A DNA stretch of 64,000 nucleotides from Pseudopyrenochaeta lycopersici (Eukaryota > Ascomycota > Dothideomycetes > Pleosporales > Pseudopyrenochaetaceae): NCBI GenBank assembly GCA_003313425.1, contig NHZP01000030.1, forward strand, positions 558,001 through 622,000, written 5' to 3'. Within the stretch, counting starts at the first letter, position 1, and every line of letters begins with the position of its first letter. A model generated the notes under the pieces. That model was not told the DNA's origin. It made no database searches and worked only from the letters and a program-made list of their open reading frames with translations. The translations under genes were made by a program, and so were the position numbers. Positions 48,640 to 61,089 of this stretch are shown piece after piece.

Positions 48640-51600
48640 TTAACCCATTAGTGGCCGACCTCCATCTCCAACTTTTTAACGAAGCCGAAAGAGTTCCTCT
48701 GGCACTGTTTAGTACAGGTTATATGAATATTCAGTTGGGTGGCGCGGATCAACTATGTGTCGAATATGATGGTAGTGATTGAACGAAAAAAACTCGCCCA
48801 ATTCTGTTGATATGTCCATCGAGCCTTTACTAGCGTACGAGTTACTACTGGTTTGGTAGCGCGTCTGGTCTGGGCCTGATCAGCGCCATATGAGTAGCAA
48901 GGTCATGCGCAGCTTAACTCACAAACCTGTTCGGGAATATTAAGGCGATCATGTTTCAGGGTTTTTGAGCGCGTATATTTCCGACCCAATATGGCATCGA
49001 CATATGAGGGCTAAGATGTCTACAATGTTAGATCTATTTTTATTGGCCGTACCAACATACCACCTTCACATGTTATAATCTAGCTGATATTCCCCATGCC
49101 CCACAGGTGGTATGTTCCTTGCCGCCTTAAACCCCGCTAACGTGGTTGGAGAGCGAGCCGCCGTGTTTGTCATGCACGGAATCGTCCCACCTCCGCGAAG
49201 AAAGAAACACGCTTTTGATGAGTCAGCGCAGTCCCCAACCACAGGCAGTACTATGTAGGCCCAATTTAGGAATAGATCGCAACAGAGAAGCGTTTCAATT
49301 ATCTGTAAATGCTATCTCAGCTAAAGGGACTGGTGTTACAGTCGCCAAACCCGATTTCCTGCGTAATCTAGTGTTCTCGTCTACTTCAGACATATGGGGG
49401 GCTTAATGTGCGATGTTTAATGCCTTCTTGGTTGATACCTTCCACTAGGCGTGAGATAGTCCTTCCTGTTGACAAGTGGTACTTGAAATAGCTGCAATTA
49501 TGAATATGCTGAATATTATATTTTGAACTCCTTGTACGGAATGTTGGGATTGATAGAACGAGAAGCCAATGAAACTTCTACTTGGTTCAGTGACGGACCA
49601 ATAGTAGTATCTGATTGACCCAGAGAGACGGTGTGAGGTCTATAAGCTAGAAGATGCGGAGACTTGTGTACCCGATCTGAATGTAAACTGGGGCCTGAAA
49701 GTAGCTTGAATGATGGCAGTTTGGAGGTATGGTAGTGCTTCTGTACCATTTCCATCATTTTTCGATTTTTCTTTACATTTTGCGGCATCATTGTTTCGCT
49801 AGTCCTCCATATGTGGACTCAATCCAGATCGTCCGGATTACCTACTCTCCATCCCAAGATTTCTGTAAGGTATTTGGAAGGCTTTTCAGAAGCTTGCATA
49901 GCCTAGCTCCATGAATTTCAAAGTGATTAATCACGCTCCGGCAATTTGTACCTATGCCGCTAAAGCAAGCAGTCTCCCTCTCTTTGTAAGAAAGCTTGAC
50001 GGTCAGATAACATAGCCTACATCGTGGTCAGCATTCTGTTGTGCAATATTCATCGTTTGATTACCAAGTCTTTCAATCGCCGCAGTGGATATGTTCGCAT
50101 CATGTAAAGTCATGTCGCCTAAATGTGTGTCTGCATGCAAGGAAGTTCAGTGGAGTTATTTTATAGGCCCCGGAGACTCTCATGAGCATCGTAAGGGAGC
50201 CCGGTTTTCACGCAATTAGATGCATTTCAATATTCTTGCGCGTACCATTTCATGGCCAGGTATTGTGATCATCCTATAGATACTCTCACTAAAATCATCT
50301 CCGAAATACTAACGCACTAGATTTAAGTCGGTGACGGATTGTACGTCGTGAGTCTCTGGCTACCAGAAACTCTTCGAACACGATCATATCCTACTTTAAG
50401 ACCATGAAGATATGTCAACCTAGATATCACGATCGCTACAGTAATCATTTGTTTAAATTTGCTCTTCTTTCATTCTCCCAATGATGCGATTTGCGGAATG
50501 CGTCAAGCAGCCGCGAATTCTAGTTTGCCTCGTTATACGACTTGGGAGGCGGGTGTCCGACTCTTTGGATACTTACTTCTCCTTTAAAATTTTCAAAGTT
50601 TCTCGTTGTAGAATTTCTAACCAACAATGCGTCAGTATCAAACCTGTCGGGGGGTGAAGGGCTTTGCCATTATATTGCAAACAGGGGCACTTCCCCAAAG
50701 TAAGACTACTCAAATCCCATCCCATTATCTTCAACAGTGATAAAAACAGTACCAGGGCTTCCTAACACTGACAAAATTTCCCTAACTGTAGCTGGCGATT
50801 TATGTTGTAATGGATTCTTCTTGGAGCGTTCTCTTTCTAAAGTCTGTAGATTCGAGATGCCTACAATATTACAGCAGCAGTCGCTTACTCTTAAACTTCT
50901 TTCACATACTCAAACCCTGAAGCATTGACGATTTTGAATATAAGAGATGCTTATCTGTGCTTCTAATTATCGTCGTTTGCTGTATTAAGAACATGCAACC
51001 CACTTTTTTACATCGAAGACTGGATTTTTCGGACCTCAAGTAGAGTCCCCTAAGAATATAATTGGCCAAGCATCTTTTTGAGACAATACTTTGCGCTTCT
51101 GTCGAATGTCATAGCGTCTCTGGTTGTTTACCATTGAAATATCTGCCCTGATGTCGATTGTTGATTGTTGAATATCAAGTGACAATATGTATAGGTATTT
51201 TGATGTCATGAGAACTTAGATTGTCTTCTTAGATAGCGAAGACCCTGGAACAGAAGAGAAGTCAGTTGTAACGCGTGTCAAACAAAGCACGAGCGAATTA
51301 TAGATGCTATCAATTAGGCAAATTATTTGGAAATTGACTGCCATCTTGGGTAGATTTGCCATTCAGTGCCCTTTGCGAAATTACGGCGTATTCCTCTCTT
51401 CATCCAGGTTGGATCATTTCCGTACAACGATTTACTCTGCTGATCCTCGACTACCCCGCATCTTTATGGTGTAGCTAGGAACAACGCTAGAGCATTCCAC
51501 TGCATGTGGCTGCATGCGCCCTAAAGCCACTAAGGCGACTAAATCTTCGATCGCGGCTTCGAGCTCCGCGTTCCGCATACGAGCTGTCATGGATAACTAG

Positions 51601-51900
51601 TTTCGCAACGGTTGAAGCACAGGCTGAGCTGTGCGGATGTAACTAAACTTAACTGCATTGATCATCCGGAGGACCTTGTAGTTAAACTTGACGTTCCTCA
51701 TTAAACATCAATAATGGAATAAGGTGCGGTCCACGCTCCTACGAGGTATTCCATGTTATAGTGCTTGAATTTCTGGAGAGCTAGGAATAAAGTCAGAAGC
51801 GCGATGCACCTGGGAGGAGCGCGACGTTTCGCAGGGTATATTACGTGATTTAAACTCTGTCGACAGCTCTCTTGGCAGGGTCTACAGCTTACAAAGATGT
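48640..51900. other. Long intergenic region, no assignable gene
   Basis: About 3.2 kb has only short frames. The longest are 86 codons at 49146 plus and 91 codons at 49516 minus; neither has a recognisable domain. Composition is moderate, unlike the RIP-degraded blocks. A decayed gene or non-coding RNA cannot be excluded. Confidence 0.4.
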
Positions 51901-51929
51901 CAGCGTCAATAGTTAAACAAGTATACGTG

Positions 51930-53480
51930 CAGCTGCGGGCTGGACTTCAACTCCACCTATGAATGCCACTGATAGAGAAAGATATTGTGGATTAGCTAAT
52001 AGGGCTCTGTTTTAATTTGCGCGAACGAAAACATGGAATAGATCGCTCCTGCAGTTGAAGCAAGGTACGTCGATCGAAAGAAGAGAGCAGGGAAGCGTAT
52101 GGCGAACGATAGTTCTAATTACAAGCACTTGAAGTCCCACGACACGCATCTGACTGAGATCACATCTCGCGGAGCAAGAACGAGTAATCACAGGATTTAG
52201 CTTAGTAGCAATTTCCCAAGCTTTAGTTTATCCAACACATCCTCTCGCCACTCAATCCTTGCTTCAGCATCAGTGCTGGTTTTCCGGATCGGCTAAATGA
52301 TTCTTCTTGCGCATAAGTTTTTCTTTCATTGCACTATTAGTCGTTAGCAAAGCAGTTCAACGAATCCAGGTATAGCAGCAACGTTTACCTTGTTCTGTGT
52401 GTCTCGCGACCCTCACGAATTTCCACGAAGACAAAAGCCCCCTAGACCCTGCGTATCAGTATGATAGTGCCAGGAATGCTTCAGCGCAGAATGCGGGACT
52501 GACAAGAATTGCACTGAGTAACCAGGCCATCGCTCCCAGAAAGAGGAAGGAGAGGATAGCCCTCCAACTTCCACAGCCTGCCGAACCAACGGTTGTAGCT
52601 ACTATAGTACCCCGGGGTGCAACGGTCCAGAAGCGACCCCAGTAATAGCCCCAGTAATTCCAATACCAACGCGAAGAGCATGAGCTATTAAGCTGCATAC
52701 TTAATTAGTCAGCAACTTTAGTTTCTCTGCTATTACTCACATCAGCTAGCAGCCCGAATGCGACTATTGAGCCGACGAAAAATATAGCATCAAGGGGCCA
52801 GGCATAGAAAGAGTATTTAAGAGGAACAATAAGAAAGATTGAAGCAATAAGCTCTAAACAAGAGATAACCTGAGCGTAAATCAGGCGACCCTCAGTAGAC
52901 GACCCTGATGGAATATGCAATAAGTAGAAGAAGCGTCCTAGAAGGGCTACAACAATAATAGAGCTGCAAAGTTCGCCAAAGCGAAGGAGGCAGGAGAATA
53001 CTTTAGTGCCGGTACCCATACTTGCTAACTAGGTAGTAATTTTGATTCAGGAACGATAGAGCGGCAGGAGTAATAGTTACTCTGCACTGCGCAAACTTAG
53101 TCTATATAGAAGGCAGCCCCCGAGCCTAGATTCCGCCCAGGCTTCAAGATCAAAGAGGGCACCAATAGGAAGACTAATTTTGACTCGTATGAGCAGCTCA
53201 ACAAAGAGGTGGTTTTCCGTCAAACATAAGCGAAAATTGGTGCAACATCTGATCATGTTTCACATGCTAAATCTAGAAAAAGCGGCTATGCATCCCGCAT
53301 TTGGACGCAACCAATAATCGGTTGCATAATGTCCCAAATTGTTGATATGGCTACAGGGATGCGGGTTCGTCCTATTCAGTTGAGGCACATCGCTTGATTA
53401 GCGTACACATATCTCAGAGCATGAAGACCGCCGTCCTTGTTCTACCGCTTAGCTTATGCTTGGCTACTTCACATCCGTAC
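51930..53480. repeat. Segmental duplicate C (with intact MARVEL gene)
   Basis: This segment aligns by eye to 58320-59390 and to 23780-24780 over both the MARVEL gene and its flanks. Its 3' flank near 52400 shares CACGAA..TTCCA and AGACAAAAG..CCCT with the other copies. Confidence 0.7.
52456..53019 (-). CDS. MARVEL-domain four-helix membrane protein (intact copy)
   Basis: A 171-residue predicted membrane protein of the MARVEL type, a four-helix fold linked to membrane apposition and trafficking; its specific role is unknown. Two minus-strand exons, 53019-52741 and 52692-52456, are joined by a 48-bp intron with a GTGAGT donor. Helices lie at about residues 15-36, 47-66 and 74-92, with a conserved KYSFYAWPLDAIFFVGSI block. 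An aromatic loop is rich in Trp and Tyr (SSRWYWNYWGYYWGRFW). After a G-C-G-S-W-R turn, the fourth helix is FLFLGAMAWLLSAILV. Two broken sister genes with the same orientation occur at 23.8-24.4 kb and 58.9-59.4 kb, so this is the only copy of the three with an open frame and a normal donor. Confidence 0.8.
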
Positions 53481-54362
53481 TTGTTAAAATTAAGATTTCG
53501 AGAATAGCAATATGCTGTACCGTTTGCATACTAACTGCATTCAGGCCGTCCAACCATCCCTTTTATCGCTTACTAATCATTGACAGCTGCCAACACTTAA
53601 CATGCCGGATCCGTCCTGCGCTAACAATATACTGCATCAGAAAGTCCTTTCTTTGTCCTCTGTCTAGTATTTTGCCTGTGGACCAGTATTAGGGTCAGCT
53701 CATAGTAGTGATGTTTTGAGTTAGCTATAGGTTTGTCCTGCAACTGAGAGTCGCCATAAGAAATTGTTCACTATAATACTCAACCCGTGGGCTACTATGA
53801 TTATTTCTGGGCTATTCAAAGTCTGACTAGATGCACAATGTGGAAATTTATTTACCTTGTAGATGATGTTTATTAGCTGAAACCGCGCAATGCACAATTC
53901 CCAGGGTTGGGAGCAATACATCAAATTATATGTCACGGAAATCAGTTTTTACAGTTTTGACAACCCCGCATTGGAGGTGCGGTAAGTTGAAGCTATGTAT
54001 GCACCCGGTTTTACCTGGTAATATGGGCCGACGAGCATACGCCACCAGTTCAGCTAAAGCTTCAAGCTTCGCCTATTGGTGGCATCTTTCTTTCAGCATC
54101 GGAGGGCCTTCCGTGTTCAGCAAGGTCAAATTGCACCAAACAGGCTGCCCGAAATAGGATAGAAAACGATGAAGTTTGATGACAGCACTCATGTCCTTCT
54201 CAAACTCTGCGCCCGCACAAAATTGTAGACTATCCAGCCCACCTTTAGTGCATGCGATATACTTCCTGTCTGTCTGTACCTCAGAAGACAGCTAGATCCT
54301 GATACCAAAGCAAGTTCAGGCGTTTCTTGGATTGAACTTAACATTTCATCTCTTTCTCTATC
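53481..54362. other. Intergenic, upstream of RTG2-like gene
   Basis: No gene or repeat is supported. Short frames at 53456-54157 on the plus strand are unrecognised. Confidence 0.4.
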
Positions 54363-56246
54363 ATGGGCGGTGGCAACGAATTTCCCCTACATCAGGCGCA
54401 ACTAGACCATGCGATTGACGATCCTTATCTCAGACCTCAACATGCGCCCCAGTATTTGCGAGCGGTGATTGACATGGGCAGGTAATAATTCCACAATAAC
54501 TGTTTTATTAAAAACTGTTTGTGCGGGTACTGACATTTCATCTACTATACCAGCAATGGCATAAGGTTCTCAATATCGGACCTCACACCACCTACGGCTC
54601 GAATTCTTCCCACCCTTCATGTCCATCGCCTAGACATAAGCCTCTACGATGCCCAGTTTGATCATTCAACAGGTGCTCGAGTTCCAATTCCTGATTCCGT
54701 CATCAAGGATGTCGTTGCTGGACTTCTGCGCTTCCAAATCATCTGCGCGGATTTCGGTGTCCCTAGTTACTACACCCGCATCATTGGCACTGAGGCTACA
54801 CGAACCGCTATTAACTCCACTGAATTTATTGAGGAGATTCGTAGAGCAACTGGGTTATCTGTCGAACTTTTAGCAAAGGAAGATGAGGGTAAGATTGGTG
54901 CGCTCGGCATTGCAAGCAGTTTCTCGGAAATGGGGGGGATTGCCATGGATCTTGGAGGGGGTAGTACACAGATTACATGGCTTTCCTCGCATGGTGGAGT
55001 AATCAAAATGAGTCCAAAGGGCGCGTTCAGTTTTCCGTATGGGGCGGCGGCTTTGACGCAGAAGCTAGAGGAGTTGACAAAAGGAAAGAGTCACGACGAG
55101 GCGCAGAAAGCGAAGGAAAAGCTACGTGAGGAGATGAAAACTAATTTCATCAATGCTTACACCAATCTTTTAGTTCCGAATGATATCGTCGAGAAAGCGA
55201 AGCAACAAGGTGGATTTCAATTGTATCTTTCAGGGGGTGGTTTCCGCGGATGGGGTTATCTCCTGTTGTATCAGAACCAGACGGGGAAACACAGCTATCC
55301 AATATCCATCATTAATGGGTTCACAGCTCCAAAGTCGGAGTTCACGGATACAGAAAAGCTGAAAGAAGTCGCGCACACTGCACACAAGATTTTCAGGATT
55401 TCGGACCGTCGACGTAAGCAGGTTCCTGCCGTAGCGTTCTTGGTCAACGTCCTCGCCAACGCATTGCCACATGGAATAAAAGAGGCTCACTTCTGTCAAG
55501 GCGGCGTGAGAGAGGGTGTTCTGTTCCAGGATCTTCCGCCAAATATTCGCAGACAGAATCCACTCACGGTGGCTACTACTCCGTTCGCGAAAGATTCTGC
55601 ACCTAGGATCGCTGAGCTCCTCCTTAATGCTATCCCCAAGTATAGCAGAGCATATTCGAACCAACTCTCCAGTTTGGTAAGTGTGGATATTATTGAGGCG
55701 CTTGCCAATACTCTCTACGTACACTCTGTTATGTCAAAGGAGTCAGCATCCACATGTGCCATGTACAGCACAAGCACTGGATTAATGTCTTCAACGCACG
55801 GTGTATCTCACTCCAACCGTGCACTACTTGCACTGATGCTTGAGGAAAGTTATGAGGGCGAGCTCCCTCCACGAGAGACAAGATTCAAGGCGTATCTGCG
55901 CGACATTCTTGAGCCTAAGGATATATGGTGGACATGCTATATTGGTGGGGTGGCTCTTTTGCTTCGTCGACTCTATCCGTCCGGTTTTGTTGACGATATG
56001 AAGCCCAGAGTCGAACTATCAGCTCAGTGGATGATGAAAGCTAGTGGTGGAAGTAGTGCACAGGGTATTCAGTTAGTGTTTCTCATTCAAAAGAAAGTGA
56101 ATGATCCAATGAAGTTGAAAGAAGCCATTCAAGATCATATCAATGTGATCAGGAAAGTTGGGAAGAAGAAAAATTGGATTGGGGGGAGGAATGGATGGGG
56201 CCTAGCTGTAGAGGTGTCAGTGGAGGAGGGTAATCTTGTAGAGTAA
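54363..56246 (+). CDS. Ppx/GppA-family phosphatase-like protein, RTG2-like
   Basis: A 603-residue protein of the Ppx/GppA (exopolyphosphatase / guanosine pentaphosphatase) ASKHA-fold family. Its length and extended C-terminal half match yeast Rtg2, the cytoplasmic regulator of mitochondrial retrograde signalling; an enzymatic role is not proven. Exons are 54363-54481 and 54554-56246, with a 72-bp intron. Joining them builds the first phosphate-binding loop VIDMGSNGIRFSISD at about residues 35-49. The TRIIGTEATRTAIN block follows. The second ATP-binding glycine loop is AMDLGGGSTQITWL near residue 195, and the acidic EDEGKIGALG motif precedes it. The C-terminal region has helical segments and a third block NALPHGIKEAHFCQGGVREGV, like the HD-type extension of fungal relatives. 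No break is visible. Confidence 0.85.
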
Positions 56247-56269
56247 TTACTATTACAGACCAACGTTAA

Positions 56270-57560
56270 TTGTGACTACGCTATAGAATGCAGACAGTAT
56301 CTTAGCAGCTTTGGTTGAAAAATAAAAAGGCATATTTACTAGTCAATAAATTACCGCGACTTTATTTACTATATTTTCCTCAGAGATAGGAGCTTAACTT
56401 AGGAGTTTAAGTGCTTCTACAAGAGGATAAGTAAATCCTAGCTCTCGAAGTATTATAACACGTGGTTTAACTATTACTTATATTAATAAAAACAAGAATT
56501 AGTTATTCGGCGGCAAAGTATATGGCGAATGCCGCCACCTTATACCAAAAATAACTTATTTGCTCTTTTACGCTTAGGTTATCGTTCTAAATTCTTCGCC
56601 AGCTTCATCCAGCTAAGTACAAAAAGCATCGCCTTTTACTCTGTAACAAAAAAGCAAAAGTCTACTTAATTAATATTTATAAGCTTTATAGATATAATTA
56701 CTTTCATCTAAGCGAACGTATTATAATTTTATATCCTACATTACTAAAAGGCTGTAACTAAAAAGTACTTTAATTACTTTATTGAAAGGTATAACATTAA
56801 GCGTATCGCTTACCAGGTATTTACTTTAAAGTAGAGCCTCTACTTTAAGCTATGAAAGTATTAGGAGTTAATATTTCTGCTAGGGCTGATTCCCCTATTA
56901 CACATACCTAATGTCTTCTTAGCTAGTTTGGGCTAAATAGAGTTATACCGGATGAGATGGGAGCGGGGAGCACTCTAAGTCCGGGGTAAGAGGCAAGATA
57001 AGAACCCCCAACTTGCCAAGGATCTCGCTAGAAGGTAGCGATCCTTATATCGAAGAATTAAGTCCTATTATCCTTAATCTATCTCTATTGTGCCTATCTG
57101 TTCCTTAACAACCTTACGATAAGGCTGTAGTAATAAAGAACTATTTCCTATTTAATAATACAAAGAAGAAAAGCGTCTTTACTAATATACTCTGTAAAGT
57201 TAGGTGTATATATTAAAGAGTTTGTAAAGTTTAAGAAAACGTAATTAGAAGATAACTACAGTATCTTATATCTGTACTAATATTATAGACCTTTTACTTG
57301 ATCTTGTATACAAAGCTACCTCTAATAGTAGTAGATTATTTAACTACTATAGTATTTTACTACGTAAAATTAGCCTAAATACATCTTTTGGATAGCAATT
57401 TAATTAAAACATTAGAAAATTTGACAGTGCTGGCTCTTGTTAGTAGTTCTATAAATTTAATTATGTTGCTAGTTACATAGTATTATGTGTGCATTAGGTG
57501 GGGGCATGCGTTAGGTAGTGGTATTCGTTGCGGTAACGATAGTTTCGCTATCTTTATTAG
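56270..57560. repeat. AT-rich, RIP-degraded repeat block with LTR-like relic
   Basis: This stretch is strongly AT- and TA-rich with no open frame. A less degraded part at about 56930-57130 (GATGAGATGGGAGCGGGGAG then CCGGGGTAAGAGGCAAGATA) has the look of a retrotransposon LTR leader. I could not find a partner copy in this window. The assignment to an LTR is tentative. Confidence 0.5.
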
Positions 57561-58320
57561 GATTTTCTTAATTTAGAACACATTATGTAATGATACAACA
57601 TTGGCGTCAGCTGAAAGGCTCCTGTTCAGTAGGAAGGGTTTGGGATCTTGATCCTAGACAAAAGCTTAAAAATGTCAGGCCACGCACTGGAAGCCAAGGC
57701 AAGCCGAGGGGGTTAACTCCCCACAGCCTTGCCAATAAAGCTCCGCAAAATCATAGCTGCTCTAAGTCTACCAGAGCTTTGGACATGTCAAGATTTGCTG
57801 TGTGCTGAGTAGGTCTGGTGTGTTGGCAGGTCTAGAAAATTTTGCGATATGTGCGCGATAGAAAAAATCCTTACATACTATTGGTTGATCTTGCCGTCGC
57901 CCTGTCTACGAACCAAATTAAAGGCGTAGCATTTAATGCCTCCAACACTCTCTTAGAAACGCCACAGCTTAGATTTTCAGATTACTCCGCTGAAAATGGC
58001 TCGGCATAGAATATTAACAAAGTATAACAAGAGATGTGGGGTTGAATCCAATAAGCGTGCAGGCGAACTTTGCGTGCGGTCTAAAGGAGCATATTGCTAC
58101 AGAGCATCTATAAAAAATGGCAATTCAGCTACGCCTATGCCTTGACTTACTGCTCGTAACAATACTAACTTAGTACAGTTATTAAGCGCAAGATTAATAC
58201 TAATTAGAGGGGCACAGTCTGCTGGAATTAAGTAGAAACTCACAAGACCGACTTCGGAATCTGGAGTTGATGGTCCGGGATCCAGGGTCCTGTGAGTTTA
58301 GTTAGTAAAATCTCTATACA
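57560..58320. other. Intergenic, no assignable gene
   Basis: A plus-strand stretch of 72 codons at 57590-57808 is unrecognised. Nothing else is supported. Confidence 0.35.
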
Positions 58321-59390
58321 ACTGCGGAGCTAGATTTGAACTCTGTCCATAATTTCTATTGATGGGGAAGGAAAATTTGTGTGGGTAGCTACTGTAGAAG
58401 GATTGATTTGAATTTCACGTCAGAAAAACTTAACAAAGAATTGCTTGAAAAGCGAGATATGCGGAGCAAAGTAAGAGAGCGGCGAAACATGTAGCGTACA
58501 ATAAGTCTAATTCCAATTACTTAAATTCACATATCGCGCGTCTGGCCGAGTCACATCTCACAGAACCACAGCATGTAATCTCATAAGTTAGCTAGTAGCA
58601 AATTTCCAAGCTTTCTGGCAACTAATACAACCAGATCGTGTTCCCATCCTAGTCCTTGCTTGGGCACTACTACTAAGATTTAAGGTCAGGCAGGCGATAG
58701 TTCTTGTGCATATTCTTTTATTTAATTTCACAGTCAGTTATCCACAAGGCGGTCCAAGGAAGCCACAGGATAGCTGGCGCCCCTTACCTTATTCTGTAGA
58801 TTTCACGAACCTTACGGATTTCCATCAAGGCAAAAGAACCCTACTCACGGTTCAGTGGTTAACTACTCAAGTCACTTCAGGGGGAAACTTACCAAGATTG
58901 CACTCAGCAATCAACCTATCACTCCTATAAAAAGAAAAGCGAGAATAACTCCGCAACTTCCACATCCCACAGGATTTACAATGCCCACTGTTCTAGTAAC
59001 AAGGATGCAATGTTCAGAACTAGCCCTGGTAGTCCCAGTGCCATTGCAAAGAGCTAGAGCCGTTAAGCTGTGTACCCAAATTAGGTCCGCAACTTTAGTT
59101 TCGTCTACCAATACCCACATCAGCTAGAATCCCAATTGCCACCATCTAGCAGACGAAAAATATAGCATCGACGGAAGGATAGAAGCAATAGTCTCTAAAC
59201 AAGAAATAACCTCGGCGTATATCAGGCGGCATTCTATAGACCCATCTGGTGCGAGATATAATAAGTAAAAAAAGCGGCCAATAAGGGTTACGACAATGAC
59301 AGAGCTGCAGAGTTCGCCAAGGCGCAGGATGGCAGAGAATACTTTAGAGCTGGTGCTCATATTTGCGACACGGCTGAATTTCGTCAACAA
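58320..59390. repeat. Segmental duplicate D (with broken MARVEL gene)
   Basis: This segment aligns by eye to 51930-53040, including the promoter-side and 3' flanks of the MARVEL gene. Shared landmarks include GCTAGTAGCAAATTTCCAAGC, which reads TTAGTAGCAATTTCCCAAGC in the other copy. Confidence 0.7.
58860..59360 (-). pseudogene. MARVEL-domain gene, duplicate broken by a deletion
   Basis: A third copy of the MARVEL gene. Exon 1 starts at 59360 and reads MSTSSKVFSAILRLGELCSS, then the first two helices. About 37 bp are missing near 59170 compared with the intact copy (58 versus 21 bases between shared landmarks). The deletion removes the YSFYAWPL segment and shifts the frame. The donor reads GTGGGT and the exon 2 acceptor is kept (exon 2 from 59067), but exon 2 also has stops. 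Unlike the copy at 24 kb it keeps normal base composition, so its decay began with an indel and point changes rather than heavy RIP. Confidence 0.8.
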
Positions 59391-61089
59391 TAGGGGTAGT
59401 TGAAGTTACTATGTGAGAGAGATGCAGAATTCCTATATATGAGAGGGGCATCCAGCGACCATATGCTGCACAATCTCGAGCAGCCAATACAACGCCGGCC
59501 GATAGCCATGCGTGCAGGCAGCTGAAGAAGCGGGCGAAAGCCTTCATCCTTAGGGCAGAATACAACTTGAATCACTGGTGATAACGTTTGATATGTGGAG
59601 TCTAGACATCGATTATCGGCAGAGTGCATGTGTGAAAGTGATCCAATGAGATAAGTCAAACCCCGCACATGACGGGTCTGCTTGAATGCTTGTGGCCCGC
59701 TGCATCGGCGTTGAAGCGTGCTTTGCGGTACGCTTTATGTTGCTGCAAAGCGTCTTTGCTCTTTATTTGCTGTTTCTGATAGCTGAGGTAGCAAGCTATA
59801 GTATGCCTTCGGTATAGGTCTGCTGCACGTCGCCTTGTTGTGGCATTGCAGGTATTAGTCTACCATCAGTTGAAACTTGCTGGAGTGGCTTGCTCGCGTT
59901 TGTACCACTCTATACGCTTCCGCACCGCAGACTTCGAGCCCCTCGTATTTTAGCCCTGCCGCTCTCACATGCCTTTGTTCCCAGGTCTGTTAAGCACCTC
60001 AGCTGAGCGACTGAAACGTTCTCTTCCGACGCCTGCAGTGAATCGACTAATAGAGCCAGGCTATGAAGCAGTCCATCTGTCTGGATTGTGAGAGCGGAAG
60101 GATCGGACGAATTAATACAGCAGGGGCAGCGGTGCTCTCTTGCGTGCTAGCTGAGCTGGGGCTCCCCGCAAGAAGCCCCGGATTCGGTAGCCTTCACAAG
60201 TGGTTGCGGGGTAAATGGTTGGCATAAGCATAACAGCGATTTAGACACTTTGACTCTGCGGTCAATCGCGACGGGCCTCGTTGAACGGCGGCATGAGTAA
60301 ATCGATTGGTACAGCGAGTGATCGGAAGCCCAAGCGCCACGCAGTTGCGCCAAATCCATGTTGGTACAGGGGCTGTGTTTTTACGACAGAGATTCTAATC
60401 AGCTGGCCAGTCTCCGAGCTCTCAAGCACCCGAGAAGCTTTGTCAATTATGGTATTAGAGATAGCTGACGAAAAGCAACGGTTCATGAATGTAAGCAATC
60501 CTGATGAGATTTCTTTCTGCTTCATCTGTTCTCAAGGACGCAAATTTTGATAGATCCGGAGAGTATTTGGCTGGTATGTACCATGCCGTACGAGCGATGA
60601 AGCGAAAGCTCCTATCGCACTGAGGCATATTAAATAGATGTCTACTGGAAGTTTCATGCAAGCAGGCATGATTGTATTGTGTGTATTGTATCTTGTTCTG
60701 TTTAAACTCAGATTTCATAACAGGATTACCAATGCATTTTCTCTCTTTCAACAGTTCTTACCAATCAAACTGATGAAATGATTGACTCTTATTTGAGCGT
60801 GCTGGATTCAGGTAATAATTCCCGAAGCCGCGCAGGGCACCTTTCCTAGGTCTATGGCGAATCAATCTGCCGATCATCTTGACTGTTAGCAACTGCTTTT
60901 TTCAAACCTCCATGGTTGATGCATAGTCTAGAACAGCTCTATACTTCTCAGCCGTCTCCACGTTACTGTTTCGCATCAAGACCCTACAATCTTACCTAGT
61001 TTCCACACCGACTCTCTATCCATACCATCATATCCAATACACCTTCTTCAACATCTAGCACCGACTTTCGAAAGCTATCCTGCTTCCCC
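59391..61089. other. Intergenic, no assignable gene
   Basis: Short frames on both strands (for example 60262-60525 minus, 60281-60550 plus) overlap and are unrecognised. The pyrimidine-rich stretch at 60950-61080 is the likely leader of the bHLH gene. Confidence 0.4.

Noticed and set aside
49146..49791. 86- and 91-codon frames in the long gap
   Set aside because: No domain, no intron logic and weak start context; length is within chance for this composition.
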